A program made the translations under genes and the position numbers. The notes beneath the pieces were generated by a model that saw only the letters and a list, made by a program, of their open reading frames with translations, was not told the DNA's origin and ran no database searches. 64,000 bases of DNA from Acidovorax sp. 69 (GTDB taxonomy: Bacteria > Pseudomonadota > Gammaproteobacteria > Burkholderiales > Burkholderiaceae_C), in contig NZ_PGEP01000001.1 in NCBI RefSeq assembly GCF_002797445.1, positions 4,712,501-4,776,500 of the forward strand, read 5' to 3'. Of the stretch, positions 47,860 to 56,953 are shown piece by piece; within the stretch, counting starts at the first letter, position 1, and each line of letters begins with the position of its first letter.

Positions 47860-49338
47860 ATGACTGCCAAACTGATCCATGGTTATGAGGTCGTCATCGG
47901 CTTCGAGACCCACACCCAGCTCGCCACGCAGAGCAAAATTTTCAGCCGCGCCCCTACGGCCTTTGGCGCTGACCCCAACACGCAGGCCTGCGCGGTGGAC
48001 CTGGCCTTGCCGGGCACGCTGCCCGTGATGAACCGCGAAGCGGTCGCCTGCGCTATCAAATTAGGACTGGCCCTGGGCTCCCACATTGCGCCAGTGAGCA
48101 TTTTTGCCCGTAAGAATTACTTTTACCCCGATCTGCCCAAGGGCTACCAGATCAGCCAGTTTGAAATCCCGGTCGTGCAAGGCGGCGAGGTCGAGTTCTT
48201 TCTCGGAGACGAGAAGAAGACCGTGCGCCTGGTGCGCGCCCACCTCGAAGAAGATGCCGGCAAATCGCTGCACGAAGACTTCATCGGCCAATCGGGCATC
48301 GACCTGAACCGCGCAGGCACGCCCCTGCTGGAGATCGTGACCGAGCCCGACATGCGCTCGTCCGATGAAGCGGTGGCCTATGCCAAGGAACTGCACAAGA
48401 TCGTCACCTGGATCGGCATCTGCGACGGCAATATGCAAGAGGGCAGCTTCCGCTGCGACGCCAACGTGTCCGTGCGCAAGCCCGGCGGCCCACTGGGCAC
48501 GCGCCGCGAGATCAAGAACCTGAACTCGTTCAAGTTCATGCAGCAGGCCATCGACTACGAAATTCGCTGGCAGATCGAGCAAATCGAGGACGGCCACGCC
48601 ATCCAGCAGGCCACCGTGCTGTTCGACCCGGACACGGGCGAAACGCGCGCGATGCGGACCAAGGAAGATGCGGCGGATTACCGCTACTTCCCTGATCCGG
48701 ATCTGCCTCCGCTACACATTTCAGAGCACTGGGTGCAGGAACAACGTGCGCTCATGGCTGAATTGCCCCGCACCATGGCCGCACGTTTTGTGGCGGACTA
48801 CGGCCTGCCCGAATACGACGCCACCACGCTCACACAGAGCAAGGCGATGGCGGCCTATTTCGAGGCAGCAGCCAAGGCCTGCGGTCAGCCCAAGCTGGCC
48901 AGCAACTGGATCATGGGCGAGGTATCGAAATGGTTGAATGCTGTCGAAGACTATTCGTTTGAAAAGTTCACCGAATTCGTCCCAGCGAAGAATCTCGCTG
49001 CGTTGATATCTCGAATCGCTGACAGCACAATTTCTAACTCCGCAGGTAAAACAGTTTTTGTCGAACTGACCCACGCGCCGGGAACAATGTTTGATACAGC
49101 GCTTGCCTACGTGGACTCCATCATCGAATCCAAGGGCCTCAAGCAGATGAACGACTCCGGCGCGCTGGAGAAAATCATCGACGAGGTCATCGCCGCCAAT
49201 GCCGACAACGTAGCGCAGTTCCGCGCGGGCAAAGACAAGGCCTTCAACGCGCTGGTGGGCCAGATCATGAAGGCCAGCAAGGGCAAGGCAAATCCTCAGC
49301 AAGTGAACGATCTGCTGCGCGCCAAGCTCGCTGGCTGA
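47860..49338 (+). CDS. gatB: Asp/Glu-tRNA amidotransferase subunit B
   Basis: 492-residue kinase/transamidase subunit that phosphorylates the misacylated aminoacyl-tRNA and amidates it. Family motifs: [20 protein letters not shown] at the start, [48 protein letters not shown] and [18 protein letters not shown]-terminal YqeY-like helical tail binds tRNA. About 48.93-49.10 kb shows clearly AT-richer codon choice (ATA, CGA, TCT, ACA, AAA) than the rest, possibly from recombination. A terminator follows. Confidence 0.98.
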   Translation: MTAKLIHGYEVVIGFETHTQLATQSKIFSRAPTAFGADPNTQACAVDLALPGTLPVMNREAVACAIKLGLALGSHIAPVSIFARKNYFYPDLPKGYQISQFEIPVVQGGEVEFFLGDEKKTVRLVRAHLEEDAGKSLHEDFIGQSGIDLNRAGTPLLEIVTEPDMRSSDEAVAYAKELHKIVTWIGICDGNMQEGSFRCDANVSVRKPGGPLGTRREIKNLNSFKFMQQAIDYEIRWQIEQIEDGHAIQQATVLFDPDTGETRAMRTKEDAADYRYFPDPDLPPLHISEHWVQEQRALMAELPRTMAARFVADYGLPEYDATTLTQSKAMAAYFEAAAKACGQPKLASNWIMGEVSKWLNAVEDYSFEKFTEFVPAKNLAALISRIADSTISNSAGKTVFVELTHAPGTMFDTALAYVDSIIESKGLKQMNDSGALEKIIDEVIAANADNVAQFRAGKDKAFNALVGQIMKASKGKANPQQVNDLLRAKLAG

Positions 49339-49370
49339 CACCGCTTCTTGGCAAGAAGCCACAGAAACGA

Positions 49371-49398
49371 AAAAGGGGCCGTGAGGCCCCTTTTCTTT
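49371..49398. terminator. Bidirectional terminator between gatB and DUF4124 gene
   Basis: AAAAGGGGCC-GTGA-GGCCCCTTTT with flanking A and T tracts works on both strands, serving gatB (plus) and the DUF4124 gene (minus), which converge here. Confidence 0.88.
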
Positions 49399-49429
49399 TT
49401 CCTTGGCCGCTTCAAGCAGCGACAGAAAC

Positions 49430-50125
49430 TCAGCGTGCGCCTGAAGAGGCCGCTTCGCTGGCGGGAGCAATGGTTGATACAGGCTGGCGCTGAGCGTCCC
49501 ACAGCTTGCGCAATTGGGCCAACTCGGTATCAAAGCGCTGGTGTACGCGCCGCTTTTCCTGGTCCTGGCCCGCGATAAAGCGTTGCTGCTCGGCAATGCT
49601 GTCTTCGTTTTCGGCGATTTTCCGGCGCAACACCATGGGTGCCTTGCTCGGGTCCCGCTTGTAGAACTCCATCTCCACGTCGAAGGCCTTTTGCTGCTGC
49701 CTGAGTTCAACAATGCGCTTTTCTGCGGTGGCCGTCACATCGTCGACCAATTGAATGGCCACAGCACGCTCGGCATCGTGGGTCGCCTTGTCGGGATAGC
49801 GGGCGGTCAGCACGCGTTCACGGCGGCGCTCCTCTATCTCACGGCTGCGCGCCTCGGCCTCTTTGCGGCGTTGCGCATCCTGGGCCGCGCGCTCTTGCTC
49901 AGTCAGCGACGGGCCAATCTGCCGACGCACGATGCCCGAAGGCCCGAGTTCACGCTGCTCGCGGTCCAGACATTCCTGGATGGGGCGATCAGCGGTCAAC
50001 CGGCGCCCATTGCGGTCCACACAGGTATAGATGCCACCGCCTGACCCTTGCGGTTGCGCCCACGCAAACTCGGCGCCGAGGGTGGCTAACAGAACCCCGC
50101 CCATGATCCACGCCGATTTGCTCAA
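49430..50125 (-). CDS. DUF4124 domain exported protein
   Basis: 231-residue protein with a signal peptide (about 1-23, ending EFAWA). The DUF4124-like segment GGGIYTCVDRNGRRLTADRP covers about 30-50, with Cys35 and Cys52 possibly forming a disulfide. The rest is a long charged coiled coil (AAQDAQRRKEAEARSREIEERRRERV; ENEDSIAEQQRFIAGQDQEKRRVHQRF). Function unknown; such proteins are probably periplasmic. It starts five bases after pyrE and is co-transcribed with it. Confidence 0.82.
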   Translation of the reverse strand: MSKSAWIMGGVLLATLGAEFAWAQPQGSGGGIYTCVDRNGRRLTADRPIQECLDREQRELGPSGIVRRQIGPSLTEQERAAQDAQRRKEAEARSREIEERRRERVLTARYPDKATHDAERAVAIQLVDDVTATAEKRIVELRQQQKAFDVEMEFYKRDPSKAPMVLRRKIAENEDSIAEQQRFIAGQDQEKRRVHQRFDTELAQLRKLWDAQRQPVSTIAPASEAASSGAR

Positions 50126-50130
50126 ATCAT

Positions 50131-50829
50131 CTACCTCTCGTTGACTCCATAACGCTGGCGGTAGGCCAGCACTTTTTCGTGGTGGGAACGCATCCCCTCT
50201 TCCCCATTTTGCTCAAGGTAGAGCAATAAGTCTGCCAGACGCGCAATGGCACACACCTGCATGCCCAATTGATGGCGCACATACTGCACAGCGCTGTGGT
50301 CCACGTCTTGACCATTCTCTGTGGCTTTTTCCTGCCGGTCCAGCGCAATCGCCACCGCATGGGGCGTGGCACCCGCGGCGCGGATGATGGCGATGGACTC
50401 GCGGGCGGCGGTGCCAGCCGACATCACGTCATCCACGATCAGCACCCGGCCCTTGAGCGGGGCCCCCACCAGCGTGCCGCCCTCGCCGTGGTCCTTGGCC
50501 TCCTTGCGGTTGTAGGCAAAAGGCACGTTGCGCCCCTGCCGCGCCAGCTCCACCGCCACGGTAGCGGCCAGAGGGATACCCTTGTAGGCGGGGCCAAAGA
50601 CCATGTCGAATTCAATGCCGCTGGCCAACAAGGCTTTTGCATAGAATTCCGCCAGCCGGCCCATCTTGAGGCCGTCGTCGAACAGCCCCGCATTGAAGAA
50701 ATAAGGGCTCAGGCGTCCGGCCTTGGTCTTGAATTCACCAAAACGCAGCACGCCCGACTCGACGGCAAAACGGACAAAATCCTGCGCCAGCTGGCCCTGT
50801 TCAGAGGTTTGCGCGCCAACATCCACCAT
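50131..50829 (-). CDS. pyrE: Orotate phosphoribosyltransferase
   Basis: 232-residue enzyme of pyrimidine synthesis joining orotate and PRPP to OMP. Motifs: [19 protein letters not shown] (substrate), [19 protein letters not shown], and the PRPP loop [15 protein letters not shown]. The ATG at 50829 has AAGGA at a good distance. The CATG that forms it also contains a possible ATG for the divergent exonuclease gene. Followed by the DUF4124 gene. Confidence 0.96.
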   Translation of the reverse strand: MVDVGAQTSEQGQLAQDFVRFAVESGVLRFGEFKTKAGRLSPYFFNAGLFDDGLKMGRLAEFYAKALLASGIEFDMVFGPAYKGIPLAATVAVELARQGRNVPFAYNRKEAKDHGEGGTLVGAPLKGRVLIVDDVMSAGTAARESIAIIRAAGATPHAVAIALDRQEKATENGQDVDHSAVQYVRHQLGMQVCAIARLADLLLYLEQNGEEGMRSHHEKVLAYRQRYGVNER

Positions 50830-50839
50830 GGGGAAATCC

Positions 50840-51643
50840 TTGTTCAAGTTAACCAGCCTCAATCTCAATGGCATCCGCTCGGCCACAAGCAAAGGCGTGG
50901 AAAGCTGGATGGCAGCCACGCGGCCGGATTGTATTTGTGTGCAGGAAGTGAAGGCGCAGGCGCCCGACATAGCCGACCGCTTTGAACGGCTTGCCGACCT
51001 GCAGGGCCATTTCCACTTTGCCCAGAAAAAGGGCTATTCAGGCGTAGGGATCTATACCCGGCACGAGCCCTCAGACATAGTGATTGGCTATGGATCCGAA
51101 GAATTCGATGCAGAAGGCCGCTGCGTAGAGTTGCGCTTTGACACCCCCGCCCGCAAGCTGTCCATCATCAGCGCCTACTTTCCCAGCGGCTCCTCGGGCG
51201 AAGAGCGCCAGTTGGCCAAGTTCCGCTTCCTGGCCGAGTTTCACCCCCATCTCATGCGCCTGAAAGCCGGGCGCGAATTCATCCTGTGCGGTGACATCAA
51301 CATTGCGCACCAGCAAATAGATCTTAAAAACTGGCGCAGCAACCAGAAGAACAGTGGCTTTTTGCCCGAAGAACGCGCCTGGATGACAAAGTTGTTGCAC
51401 ACAACTGATGAAGGCGGCGGCATCATAGACGTTTACCGTCAGTTACAACCTGCCGCAACCGACACCGCCTACACCTGGTGGAGCAACCGCGGACAGGCCT
51501 ATGCCAACAACGTGGGTTGGCGGCTGGACTACCACCTGGCCACGCCCGCGCTCGCGGCATTGGCGCGCACTGAATCCATTTACAAGGGCGAGAAATTCTC
51601 AGACCACGCACCGATCACGGTGGACTACGAATTCCGTCTATGA
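50840..51643 (+). CDS. xth: Exodeoxyribonuclease III (Xth/AP endonuclease family)
   Basis: About 267-residue DNA repair nuclease acting at abasic sites and 3' ends. Active-site blocks are complete: [18 protein letters not shown] (catalytic Glu), [29 protein letters not shown] (Asp and Asn), [11 protein letters not shown] and SDHAPI (catalytic His). TTG 50840 gives [15 protein letters not shown], the family N-terminus. ATG 50828 (MGKSLFKL) would overlap the pyrE start codon. Its promoter must lie inside the pyrE coding region. Confidence 0.93.
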   Translation: MFKLTSLNLNGIRSATSKGVESWMAATRPDCICVQEVKAQAPDIADRFERLADLQGHFHFAQKKGYSGVGIYTRHEPSDIVIGYGSEEFDAEGRCVELRFDTPARKLSIISAYFPSGSSGEERQLAKFRFLAEFHPHLMRLKAGREFILCGDINIAHQQIDLKNWRSNQKNSGFLPEERAWMTKLLHTTDEGGGIIDVYRQLQPAATDTAYTWWSNRGQAYANNVGWRLDYHLATPALAALARTESIYKGEKFSDHAPITVDYEFRL

Positions 51644-51663
51644 CACAGCCAGCCTGACCACCG

Positions 51664-53573
51664 ATGACTGACGCCGCCGCCTCTGCCCCGCCCCCCCCGC
51701 CCACAGTTTTCGCCCCCCGAACGCTGATGCTTTGTGGAACCAGATATCCACCCCTCACCCCACGGTAGGCAAGGCACGCCACCTGGGCGAGGCCCTGGTG
51801 CATGCAGGCCTGCTGGCCATGCCAGCACTTGTCGAGGGTTTGCAGGCACAGCAACTGGAGCGCAACGGCGGGGTCCAGCGGCCCATCGGCCAGATTCTGG
51901 TGGACAGGGGCGCGCTGACGCAGGAACAGCTCAGGGGCGTCATTGCCACCTGGCTGGGTGAGTACACCGTACACCCCGGCGACATCACGCCAGAGGCGTC
52001 GGCCCTCGCACTCATCCCACGTGCAGTGGCCGAGCGCGAATCGGTCTTGCCCCTGATTGCCCGCGAAGACGCTCTGGTGGTGCTCATGGCAGACCCCTGG
52101 GACCGCGTGCTGATTGACGAAATGCGCTTTCTGACCCAGCGGCGCCTGATCCCGTTGAAGGCGGCGCCGGGAACGTTGATGCCAGCCATTCACAAGGCCT
52201 ATCGCACGCATCCCTCCGACCCTGGCGGGGCCACGCCGGGCGTGCGGGCCACCTCACAGGAGCTGGCCACCAACCTGAACAACGTTGCGCCCGATGCCGA
52301 TGCCGAGCAGGCCGACGTGATCAGCGAATCGGACAACACCCTCGTGCGGCTCATCAATTCGGTGATCGACGAGGCGATCAGCCACCGCGCGTCCGACATC
52401 CACATCGAGACGGAACCCGCCCCCCACAACGTTCGCATCCGGCTGCGCATCGACGGCGACCTCATGCCCTACCTGGAACTGCCTGCGCGCTACCGCTTCG
52501 CGATGGTCGCTCGCATCAAGATCATGGCGAGCATGGACATCTCGGAGCACCGCAAGCCCCAGGACGGAAAGATCGACTTCGCCCGCTTCGGCGGCCCACC
52601 GGTCGAACTGCGCGTGGTGACCGTGCCCACCTCACGCGGCCTGGAAGACGTGGTGCTGCGCCTGCTGGCGGGCGCCAAACCCCTGCCGCTGGAGAACATC
52701 GGCCTGAGCCAGCCCAACCTTGTGGCCCTGCGCGCCGTGGTGCAGAAGAGCTACGGCCTGGTGCTGGTGTGCGGCCCCACAGGCTGCGGCAAGACGACCA
52801 CGCTGCACTCGGTGGTGCGCGACATCAACACCGCAGGCCGCAAGATCTGGACGGCCGAAGACCCCATCGAGATCACCCAGGAGGGCCTGCGCCAAGTGCA
52901 GGTGAACCCCCGCATCGGCTGGACTTTTGCCGCTGCCATGCGCACCTTTTTGCGCGCCGACCCCGACGTCATCATGATCGGCGAGATGCGTGACGAAGAG
53001 ACCGCGCGCATCGCCATCGAGGCCTCACTCACCGGCCACCTGGTGCTGTCCACGCTGCACACCAACTCGGCGCCCGAGAGCATTGCGCGGCTGCTTGAAA
53101 TTGGCCTGGACCCGTTCAACTTCTCGGATTCGCTGCTCGCCATCCTGGCCCAGCGGCTGGTGCGTCGCCTCTGCGTGGCCTGCCGCGAGCCGCGTCTGGC
53201 CGACCACGACACGCTGCTGGGCCTGGCATCGCAGTACCTGGACAGCGGCACCAACAACTCCCCCGAGGCCCGCGAGGCACAGGTGGCGCGCTGGCGCCAG
53301 CAGCACGGCGGCGAACAGGGCGAGCTGCACCTGTGGCGCCATGTGGGCTGCACGAAGTGCGAGGGCCACGGCTACCACGGCCGGCTCGGCATCCACGAGC
53401 TGATGATGAGCGACGAGACCATCCGCCAGCACATCCGCCATCGGGCCCCGGCCTCCGACATCCGTCACTCGGCACTGGCTGCGGGCATGCTCACACTGCG
53501 CCAGGACGGTATCGAGAAAGTGCTGCAGGGGCTGACCGACATGTCGGAAGTGGTCGCGGCGACCAACCTGTGA
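51664..53573 (+). CDS. GspE/PulE/PilB-family secretion ATPase, start region frameshifted
   Basis: Hexameric ATPase powering type II secretion or type IV pili. The intact frame (from TTG 51732) gives 613 residues: an N-terminal MshEN-like domain, DIHIE Asp box (222-226), Walker A GPTGCGKT (348-355), Walker B MIGEMRDEETA, HTN box and two CxxC pairs (LCVAC, CTKC) of the zinc domain. The natural start is probably ATG 51664 (MTDAAASAPPPP), which connects in frame if one C is added to the C-rich run near 51690-51698. That would make 636 residues and read FRPPNADALWNQIS at the junction. No other secretion or pilus genes are adjacent. Confidence 0.88.
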
Positions 53574-53612
53574 GACGAGCATACCGCCGGTGATGTCTGC
53601 CGTCGATTTTTG

Positions 53613-53661
53613 GCCAAATTGGGCTCTAGCGCTTATATGACAAGCGCTAGCAGCTATCAAT
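53613..53661. repeat. Palindromic repeat family 1
   Basis: GGGCTCTAGCGCTTATATGACAAGCGCTAGCAGCTATCAAT: arms TAGCGCTT/AAGCGCTA are perfect, right flank GCAGCTATCAAT. It lies in the convergent gap after the secretion ATPase gene. Confidence 0.8.
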
Positions 53662-53716
53662 AAGTGAGTTCTTCCGAGAACAGGAACTCGCCCACCGGCT
53701 TGCGCGCACCGTCGTC

Positions 53717-54094
53717 TCAGCGATCCAGCTCGTAGTGAAACACCTTGGCGATGATCTGCCAGCGCCCGTCCACCCAAATCAGCGTGAGCAGGTCGGTGAA
53801 GTGCTTGGGCAGGATGGCGCACTCCACCTTGGCCAGGGCCGTCACCGGCCCGGCAAACTCGATCGACAGGATGCGCTCCTGCACCGTCTCGCCCCGGCTG
53901 GCGGGTGAGGGACGCTGGTCCACGATGGGGAAATATTCCTCCATGCGCAGGATCACCGCAGGCTCGGCCGTGGCGCAGGCATAGACCGCCTGCGGATGGA
54001 ACACGCGGCGCAGGCGCTGTGTATCGCTGTGGCACAGGCCGTCGAAATACTCCTGCAGCACGGCGGCGACTGCGTCAAAGCGCGGGTCACTCAT
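53717..54094 (-). CDS. NTF2-like (SnoaL/lumazine-binding-like) protein
   Basis: 125-residue protein with the cone-shaped NTF2 fold: FDAVAAVLQEYFDGLCHSDTQRLRRVFHPQAVYAC, then EEYFPIVDQRP, SIEFAGPVTALAKVECAIL and LTLIWVDGRWQIIAKVFHYE. Such proteins are small-molecule binders or isomerases. The start overlaps the tautomerase stop (ATGA). It belongs to the GST-tautomerase operon opposite a LysR regulator, consistent with catabolism or detoxification of an unidentified substrate. Confidence 0.85.
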   Translation of the reverse strand: MSDPRFDAVAAVLQEYFDGLCHSDTQRLRRVFHPQAVYACATAEPAVILRMEEYFPIVDQRPSPASRGETVQERILSIEFAGPVTALAKVECAILPKHFTDLLTLIWVDGRWQIIAKVFHYELDR

Positions 54095-54318
54095 GGCGCG
54101 CTCCCTTCGGTGGCCGCCCGGGCGCGCTGGCGCCGCACGGTCACCGCCTCACCGGCCACGCCCCAGTTGTCGGTGTCAACCTCGTCGATCACGACAAAGG
54201 TGGTGGCAGGCTCCTTGTTCAGCACGCGCACCAGCAAGTCAGTGGCGCCCTCGATGAGCGCGGCCTTTTGTGCACTGCTGACACCTTCACGGGTCACTTT
54301 GATGTTGATATAGGGCAT
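54091..54318 (-). CDS. 4-oxalocrotonate tautomerase-family protein
   Basis: 75-residue tautomerase with the catalytic Pro1 after Met removal (MPYINIKVTREG) and the helix ALIEGATDLLVRVLNKEPATTFVVIDEV. Length is that of 4-OT with a tail of about 12 residues. It interconverts enol/keto forms; the substrate is unknown. It lies between the GST gene (36 bases upstream) and the NTF2-like gene, which it overlaps by four bases. Confidence 0.9.
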   Translation of the reverse strand: MPYINIKVTREGVSSAQKAALIEGATDLLVRVLNKEPATTFVVIDEVDTDNWGVAGEAVTVRRQRARAATEGSAP

Positions 54319-54354
54319 GGCGTGTTCCTTGTCGATGGATGAACAAACGGCGTC

Positions 54355-54963
54355 TCAGCCCAGCAAGCCTTCGGCCCGCATCGCGGCCTGCACGGCGGGG
54401 CGCGCGGCCACGCGGCGCAGGAACGCCTGCAAATGGGCCAGGTCGCTGATGTCCAGCTTCACGAACTTGGCCCAGCCCAGCACCACAAAAAGGTAGGCAT
54501 CGGCCGCCGTGAAGTGCTCGCCCGTCAGGTAGGGGCCGTGCTGCAGCTGCGCGTCCAGCCAGTCCATCTTCTTGCGCAGCAGGGCGGCCAGCGTGGCTTT
54601 GGCGTTGTCGTCCAGCCCGGCGTGGAACAGGGGCGTGAAGGACTTGTGCAGCTCGGTGCTGACGTAGTTCTGCCACTCCATCACGCGGTAGCGCGCCAGC
54701 GTACCGGCTGCGGGCATGAGCTGCGTGGCCTGGGCCTGGTCGGCGATGTACTGCGCAATGACCGGGCCTTCGGTGAGGCGGGAGCCGTCTGCCAGCTCCA
54801 GCACGGGCACCTGGCCTTTGGGGTTGATGGCATAAAAATCGCGCCCGTCTGCCGTGCGGTGGCGCTCGGTATCGACCTTCTCCAGGTCGAAAGTGAGGCC
54901 ACATGCGCGCAGCAGGATGTGGGGCGACAGGGAGCAGGCGGCGGGGGAAAAGTACAGCTTCAT
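54355..54963 (-). CDS. gstA: Glutathione S-transferase, beta class
   Basis: 202-residue cytosolic GST. The thioredoxin-like N-terminal domain starts MKLYFSPAACSLSPHI with Cys10, the residue characteristic of the beta class, and includes GQVPVLELADGSRLTEGPVI. The helical C-terminal domain holds YLTGEHFTAADAYLFVVLGW. First gene of a three-gene operon with the tautomerase and NTF2-like protein, divergent from a LysR regulator which probably controls it. Confidence 0.94.
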   Translation of the reverse strand: MKLYFSPAACSLSPHILLRACGLTFDLEKVDTERHRTADGRDFYAINPKGQVPVLELADGSRLTEGPVIAQYIADQAQATQLMPAAGTLARYRVMEWQNYVSTELHKSFTPLFHAGLDDNAKATLAALLRKKMDWLDAQLQHGPYLTGEHFTAADAYLFVVLGWAKFVKLDISDLAHLQAFLRRVAARPAVQAAMRAEGLLG

Positions 54964-55050
54964 GGGGTTGCCTTTGGGGCGTGGTGGAGAGGTGAAGCGA
55001 TGGTATTAGCGATGCCAAAAGCAATAAACTAGGCGCCATGCAATTCAGTC

Positions 55051-55065
55051 ATTACATGGAGTAAT
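55051..55065. promoter_or_regulatory. LysR-type palindrome at the regulator start
   Basis: ATTAC-ATGGA-GTAAT is a perfect inverted repeat with the T-N11-A form of LysR boxes. It overlaps the ribosome site (GGAG) of the LysR gene, starting 19 bases before its ATG, which suggests autorepression. It lies about 88 bases from the gstA start. Confidence 0.45.
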
Positions 55066-55069
55066 AAAC

Positions 55070-55987
55070 ATGGCGCGCCAATTTGACGACCTGAAGCTGG
55101 GCAGCATTGAGCTGTTCTGCCTGACCGCACAGTGCCAAAGCTTCACGGCCGCCGCCCAGGCAGCCGGGCTGACAGCAGCGGCAGTGAGCCGATCGGTGGC
55201 GCGCATGGAGGCGCGCCTGGGTGTGCGCCTGTTCCAGCGCACCACGCGCCAGGTGCGGCTGACCGACGCGGGCAAGCGCTACTACGAGCAATGCCGCCAG
55301 GCGCTGGGGCAGCTGGCCGAGGCAGAGCGCGAGCTGTCGGGCCAGCAGCAAAGCCCGGCGGGCCTCGTCCGCTTCAGCCTGCCCACCTCCTACGGGCACT
55401 GCCGCATCCTGCCCCTGCTGCCCGCATTTGCGCAGACCTACCCCGACGTGGAACTGGAGCTGCAGCTGAGCAACCGCAACGTGGACTTCACCGAAGAAGG
55501 CTTTGACCTGGCTGTGCGCGGCCGAGCCCCCATCGACTCGGGGCTGGTGGCGCGCAAGCTGGAGGACGCCGCCCTGGTGGTGGTGGCCGCCCCGGCGTAT
55601 CTGGCGCGCTGCGGCACGCCGCTCGGCACGGCCGACCTGGCGGCGCACGAGTGCATCCAGTTCGTGCTGCCCAGCAGCGGCCAGGCGGTGCCATGGATGC
55701 TGCGCGACGCCGCCGGGCGCGATGTGGATGTGCCCACCCAAGGCCACCTGCGCTGCGCCGATGACATCCTGGGCCCTGTGACCCTGGCACGCGCAGGCGC
55801 GGGGCTGCTGCAAACCTACCGGTTCATTGTGGAGGCCGACCTGCACAGCGGCGCCTTGCAGGAGGTGCTGCCCGCACAGGCGGGTGCCTCCCGCCCGTTT
55901 TCGCTGCTGTACCCCGCCAACCGGCACATGCCGCTGCGCGTGCGCGTGTTGGTGGATTTCATCTTGCAGCAGATCGTCGCGCGCTGA
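55070..55987 (+). CDS. LysR family transcriptional regulator
   Basis: 305-residue regulator. The N-terminal helix-turn-helix (about 18-40) reads SFTAAAQAAGLTAAAVSRSVARMEARLGVRLF, then RTTRQVRLTDAG. A type 2 periplasmic-binding-like effector domain follows (FSLPTSYGHCRILPLLPAFAQTYPDVELEL). It is divergent from gstA with 106 bases between, the classic arrangement for a LysR protein and its target operon. The effector is unknown. Confidence 0.95.
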   Translation: MARQFDDLKLGSIELFCLTAQCQSFTAAAQAAGLTAAAVSRSVARMEARLGVRLFQRTTRQVRLTDAGKRYYEQCRQALGQLAEAERELSGQQQSPAGLVRFSLPTSYGHCRILPLLPAFAQTYPDVELELQLSNRNVDFTEEGFDLAVRGRAPIDSGLVARKLEDAALVVVAAPAYLARCGTPLGTADLAAHECIQFVLPSSGQAVPWMLRDAAGRDVDVPTQGHLRCADDILGPVTLARAGAGLLQTYRFIVEADLHSGALQEVLPAQAGASRPFSLLYPANRHMPLRVRVLVDFILQQIVAR

Positions 55988-56018
55988 AGCCTCCGCGACC
56001 GGGCCGCCACAGGCCGGT

Positions 56019-56420
56019 TCAGGAAGCGGGTGAGACCTGCTCTTGCACGCCCACAATGGCGTCGAGCAGTTCACTGATGCGCACCGGCTTGCCCAGCACG
56101 CAGGCCACCCCCAAGTCCTGCAGGCGTTCGGTGGCCAGGGATTTGCCGTCGTCGGCCGCCAGCACCACCACCCGCACATCGCTCGGCGTGGCAAACCGCC
56201 CCTGCCGGAGATCGCTGAGCAGCTCCATGGCCTGCGGCCCCTCCTGGAGATCCAGCACCATTCCCTCATAGGCATCGGCTGCCAGCAGCGCGCGGGCACG
56301 GCCCACGCTGCTGGCTTCATGGAAATCCACCATGCCCAGATCGCGGGCCACCATGACCATGGTGCGCCGCAGCACGAACTGGGGCTCAATCAGCAAGATC
56401 CGGGGCAGCAACGCGGTCAT
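56019..56420 (-). CDS. Receiver-domain protein with degenerate acidic pocket
   Basis: 133-residue stand-alone CheY-like domain. The expected phospho-acceptor is Asp57 (EGMVLDLQEG) and the conserved lysine is in VLGKPVRISELL. However, the N-terminal metal-binding acidic pair is missing: strand 1 ends LLIEPQFVL with only one Glu. This suggests weak or no phosphorylation by the usual chemistry. It overlaps the upstream GAF gene by four bases and ends the PAS-MCP, CheW, GAF, REC operon. Confidence 0.85.
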   Translation of the reverse strand: MTALLPRILLIEPQFVLRRTMVMVARDLGMVDFHEASSVGRARALLAADAYEGMVLDLQEGPQAMELLSDLRQGRFATPSDVRVVVLAADDGKSLATERLQDLGVACVLGKPVRISELLDAIVGVQEQVSPAS

Positions 56421-56914
56421 TCCTCACCCTCTTGTCCTGCCAGGGTCTCGTTCGCGAGGCGGCGCAGCGCGTCCAGAATCGAACGCTCCACCGGCCCCAG
56501 GGTGCGCGGCACGGTGTCAACCACGCACAGCGTGCCAATGTGTTGCCCGCCCGGGGCACTGAGCGGCGCCCCGGCATAAAACCGGATATGGGGGTCCCCG
56601 GTCACCAGCGGGTTGTCGGAAAACCGGGGGTCGCTGCTGGCATCCTCGACCACAAACAGCTCATTCTTCAGGATGGCGTGCCCACAGAAAGAGATTTCAC
56701 GTGGGGTTTCTGTGGCTTCCAGGCCCACACGCGACTTGAACCACTGGCGCTGCCCGTCCACCAGCGTGAGCAGGGCAATGGGCGTATCCAGCTGCTCGGC
56801 CGCAAAGCGCGCGAGGCGGTCAAAGCGCTCCTCGGGCGGTGTATCGAGCAGCAGCAGGTCGCGCAGGGCGGCGAGGCGCTCGCCCTCATCAGCAGGAATG
56901 GGTGCAGGGGTCAT
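56417..56914 (-). CDS. Stand-alone GAF domain protein
   Basis: 165-residue single GAF domain: DRLARFAAEQLDTPIALLTLVDGQRQWFKSRVGL, SFCGHAILKNELFVVEDAS, HIRFYAGAPLSAPGGQHIGTLCVVD. The same type of GAF precedes GGDEF at 18.8 kb. It has no output domain, so it presumably acts through protein contacts. It starts 39 bases after the triple-CheW gene and overlaps the receiver gene (ATGA). Confidence 0.9.
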   Translation of the reverse strand: MTPAPIPADEGERLAALRDLLLLDTPPEERFDRLARFAAEQLDTPIALLTLVDGQRQWFKSRVGLEATETPREISFCGHAILKNELFVVEDASSDPRFSDNPLVTGDPHIRFYAGAPLSAPGGQHIGTLCVVDTVPRTLGPVERSILDALRRLANETLAGQEGEE

Positions 56915-56953
56915 GGTGAATCTTGGGGTGAGGGTAGTTTGTGTTTTTGCGGC

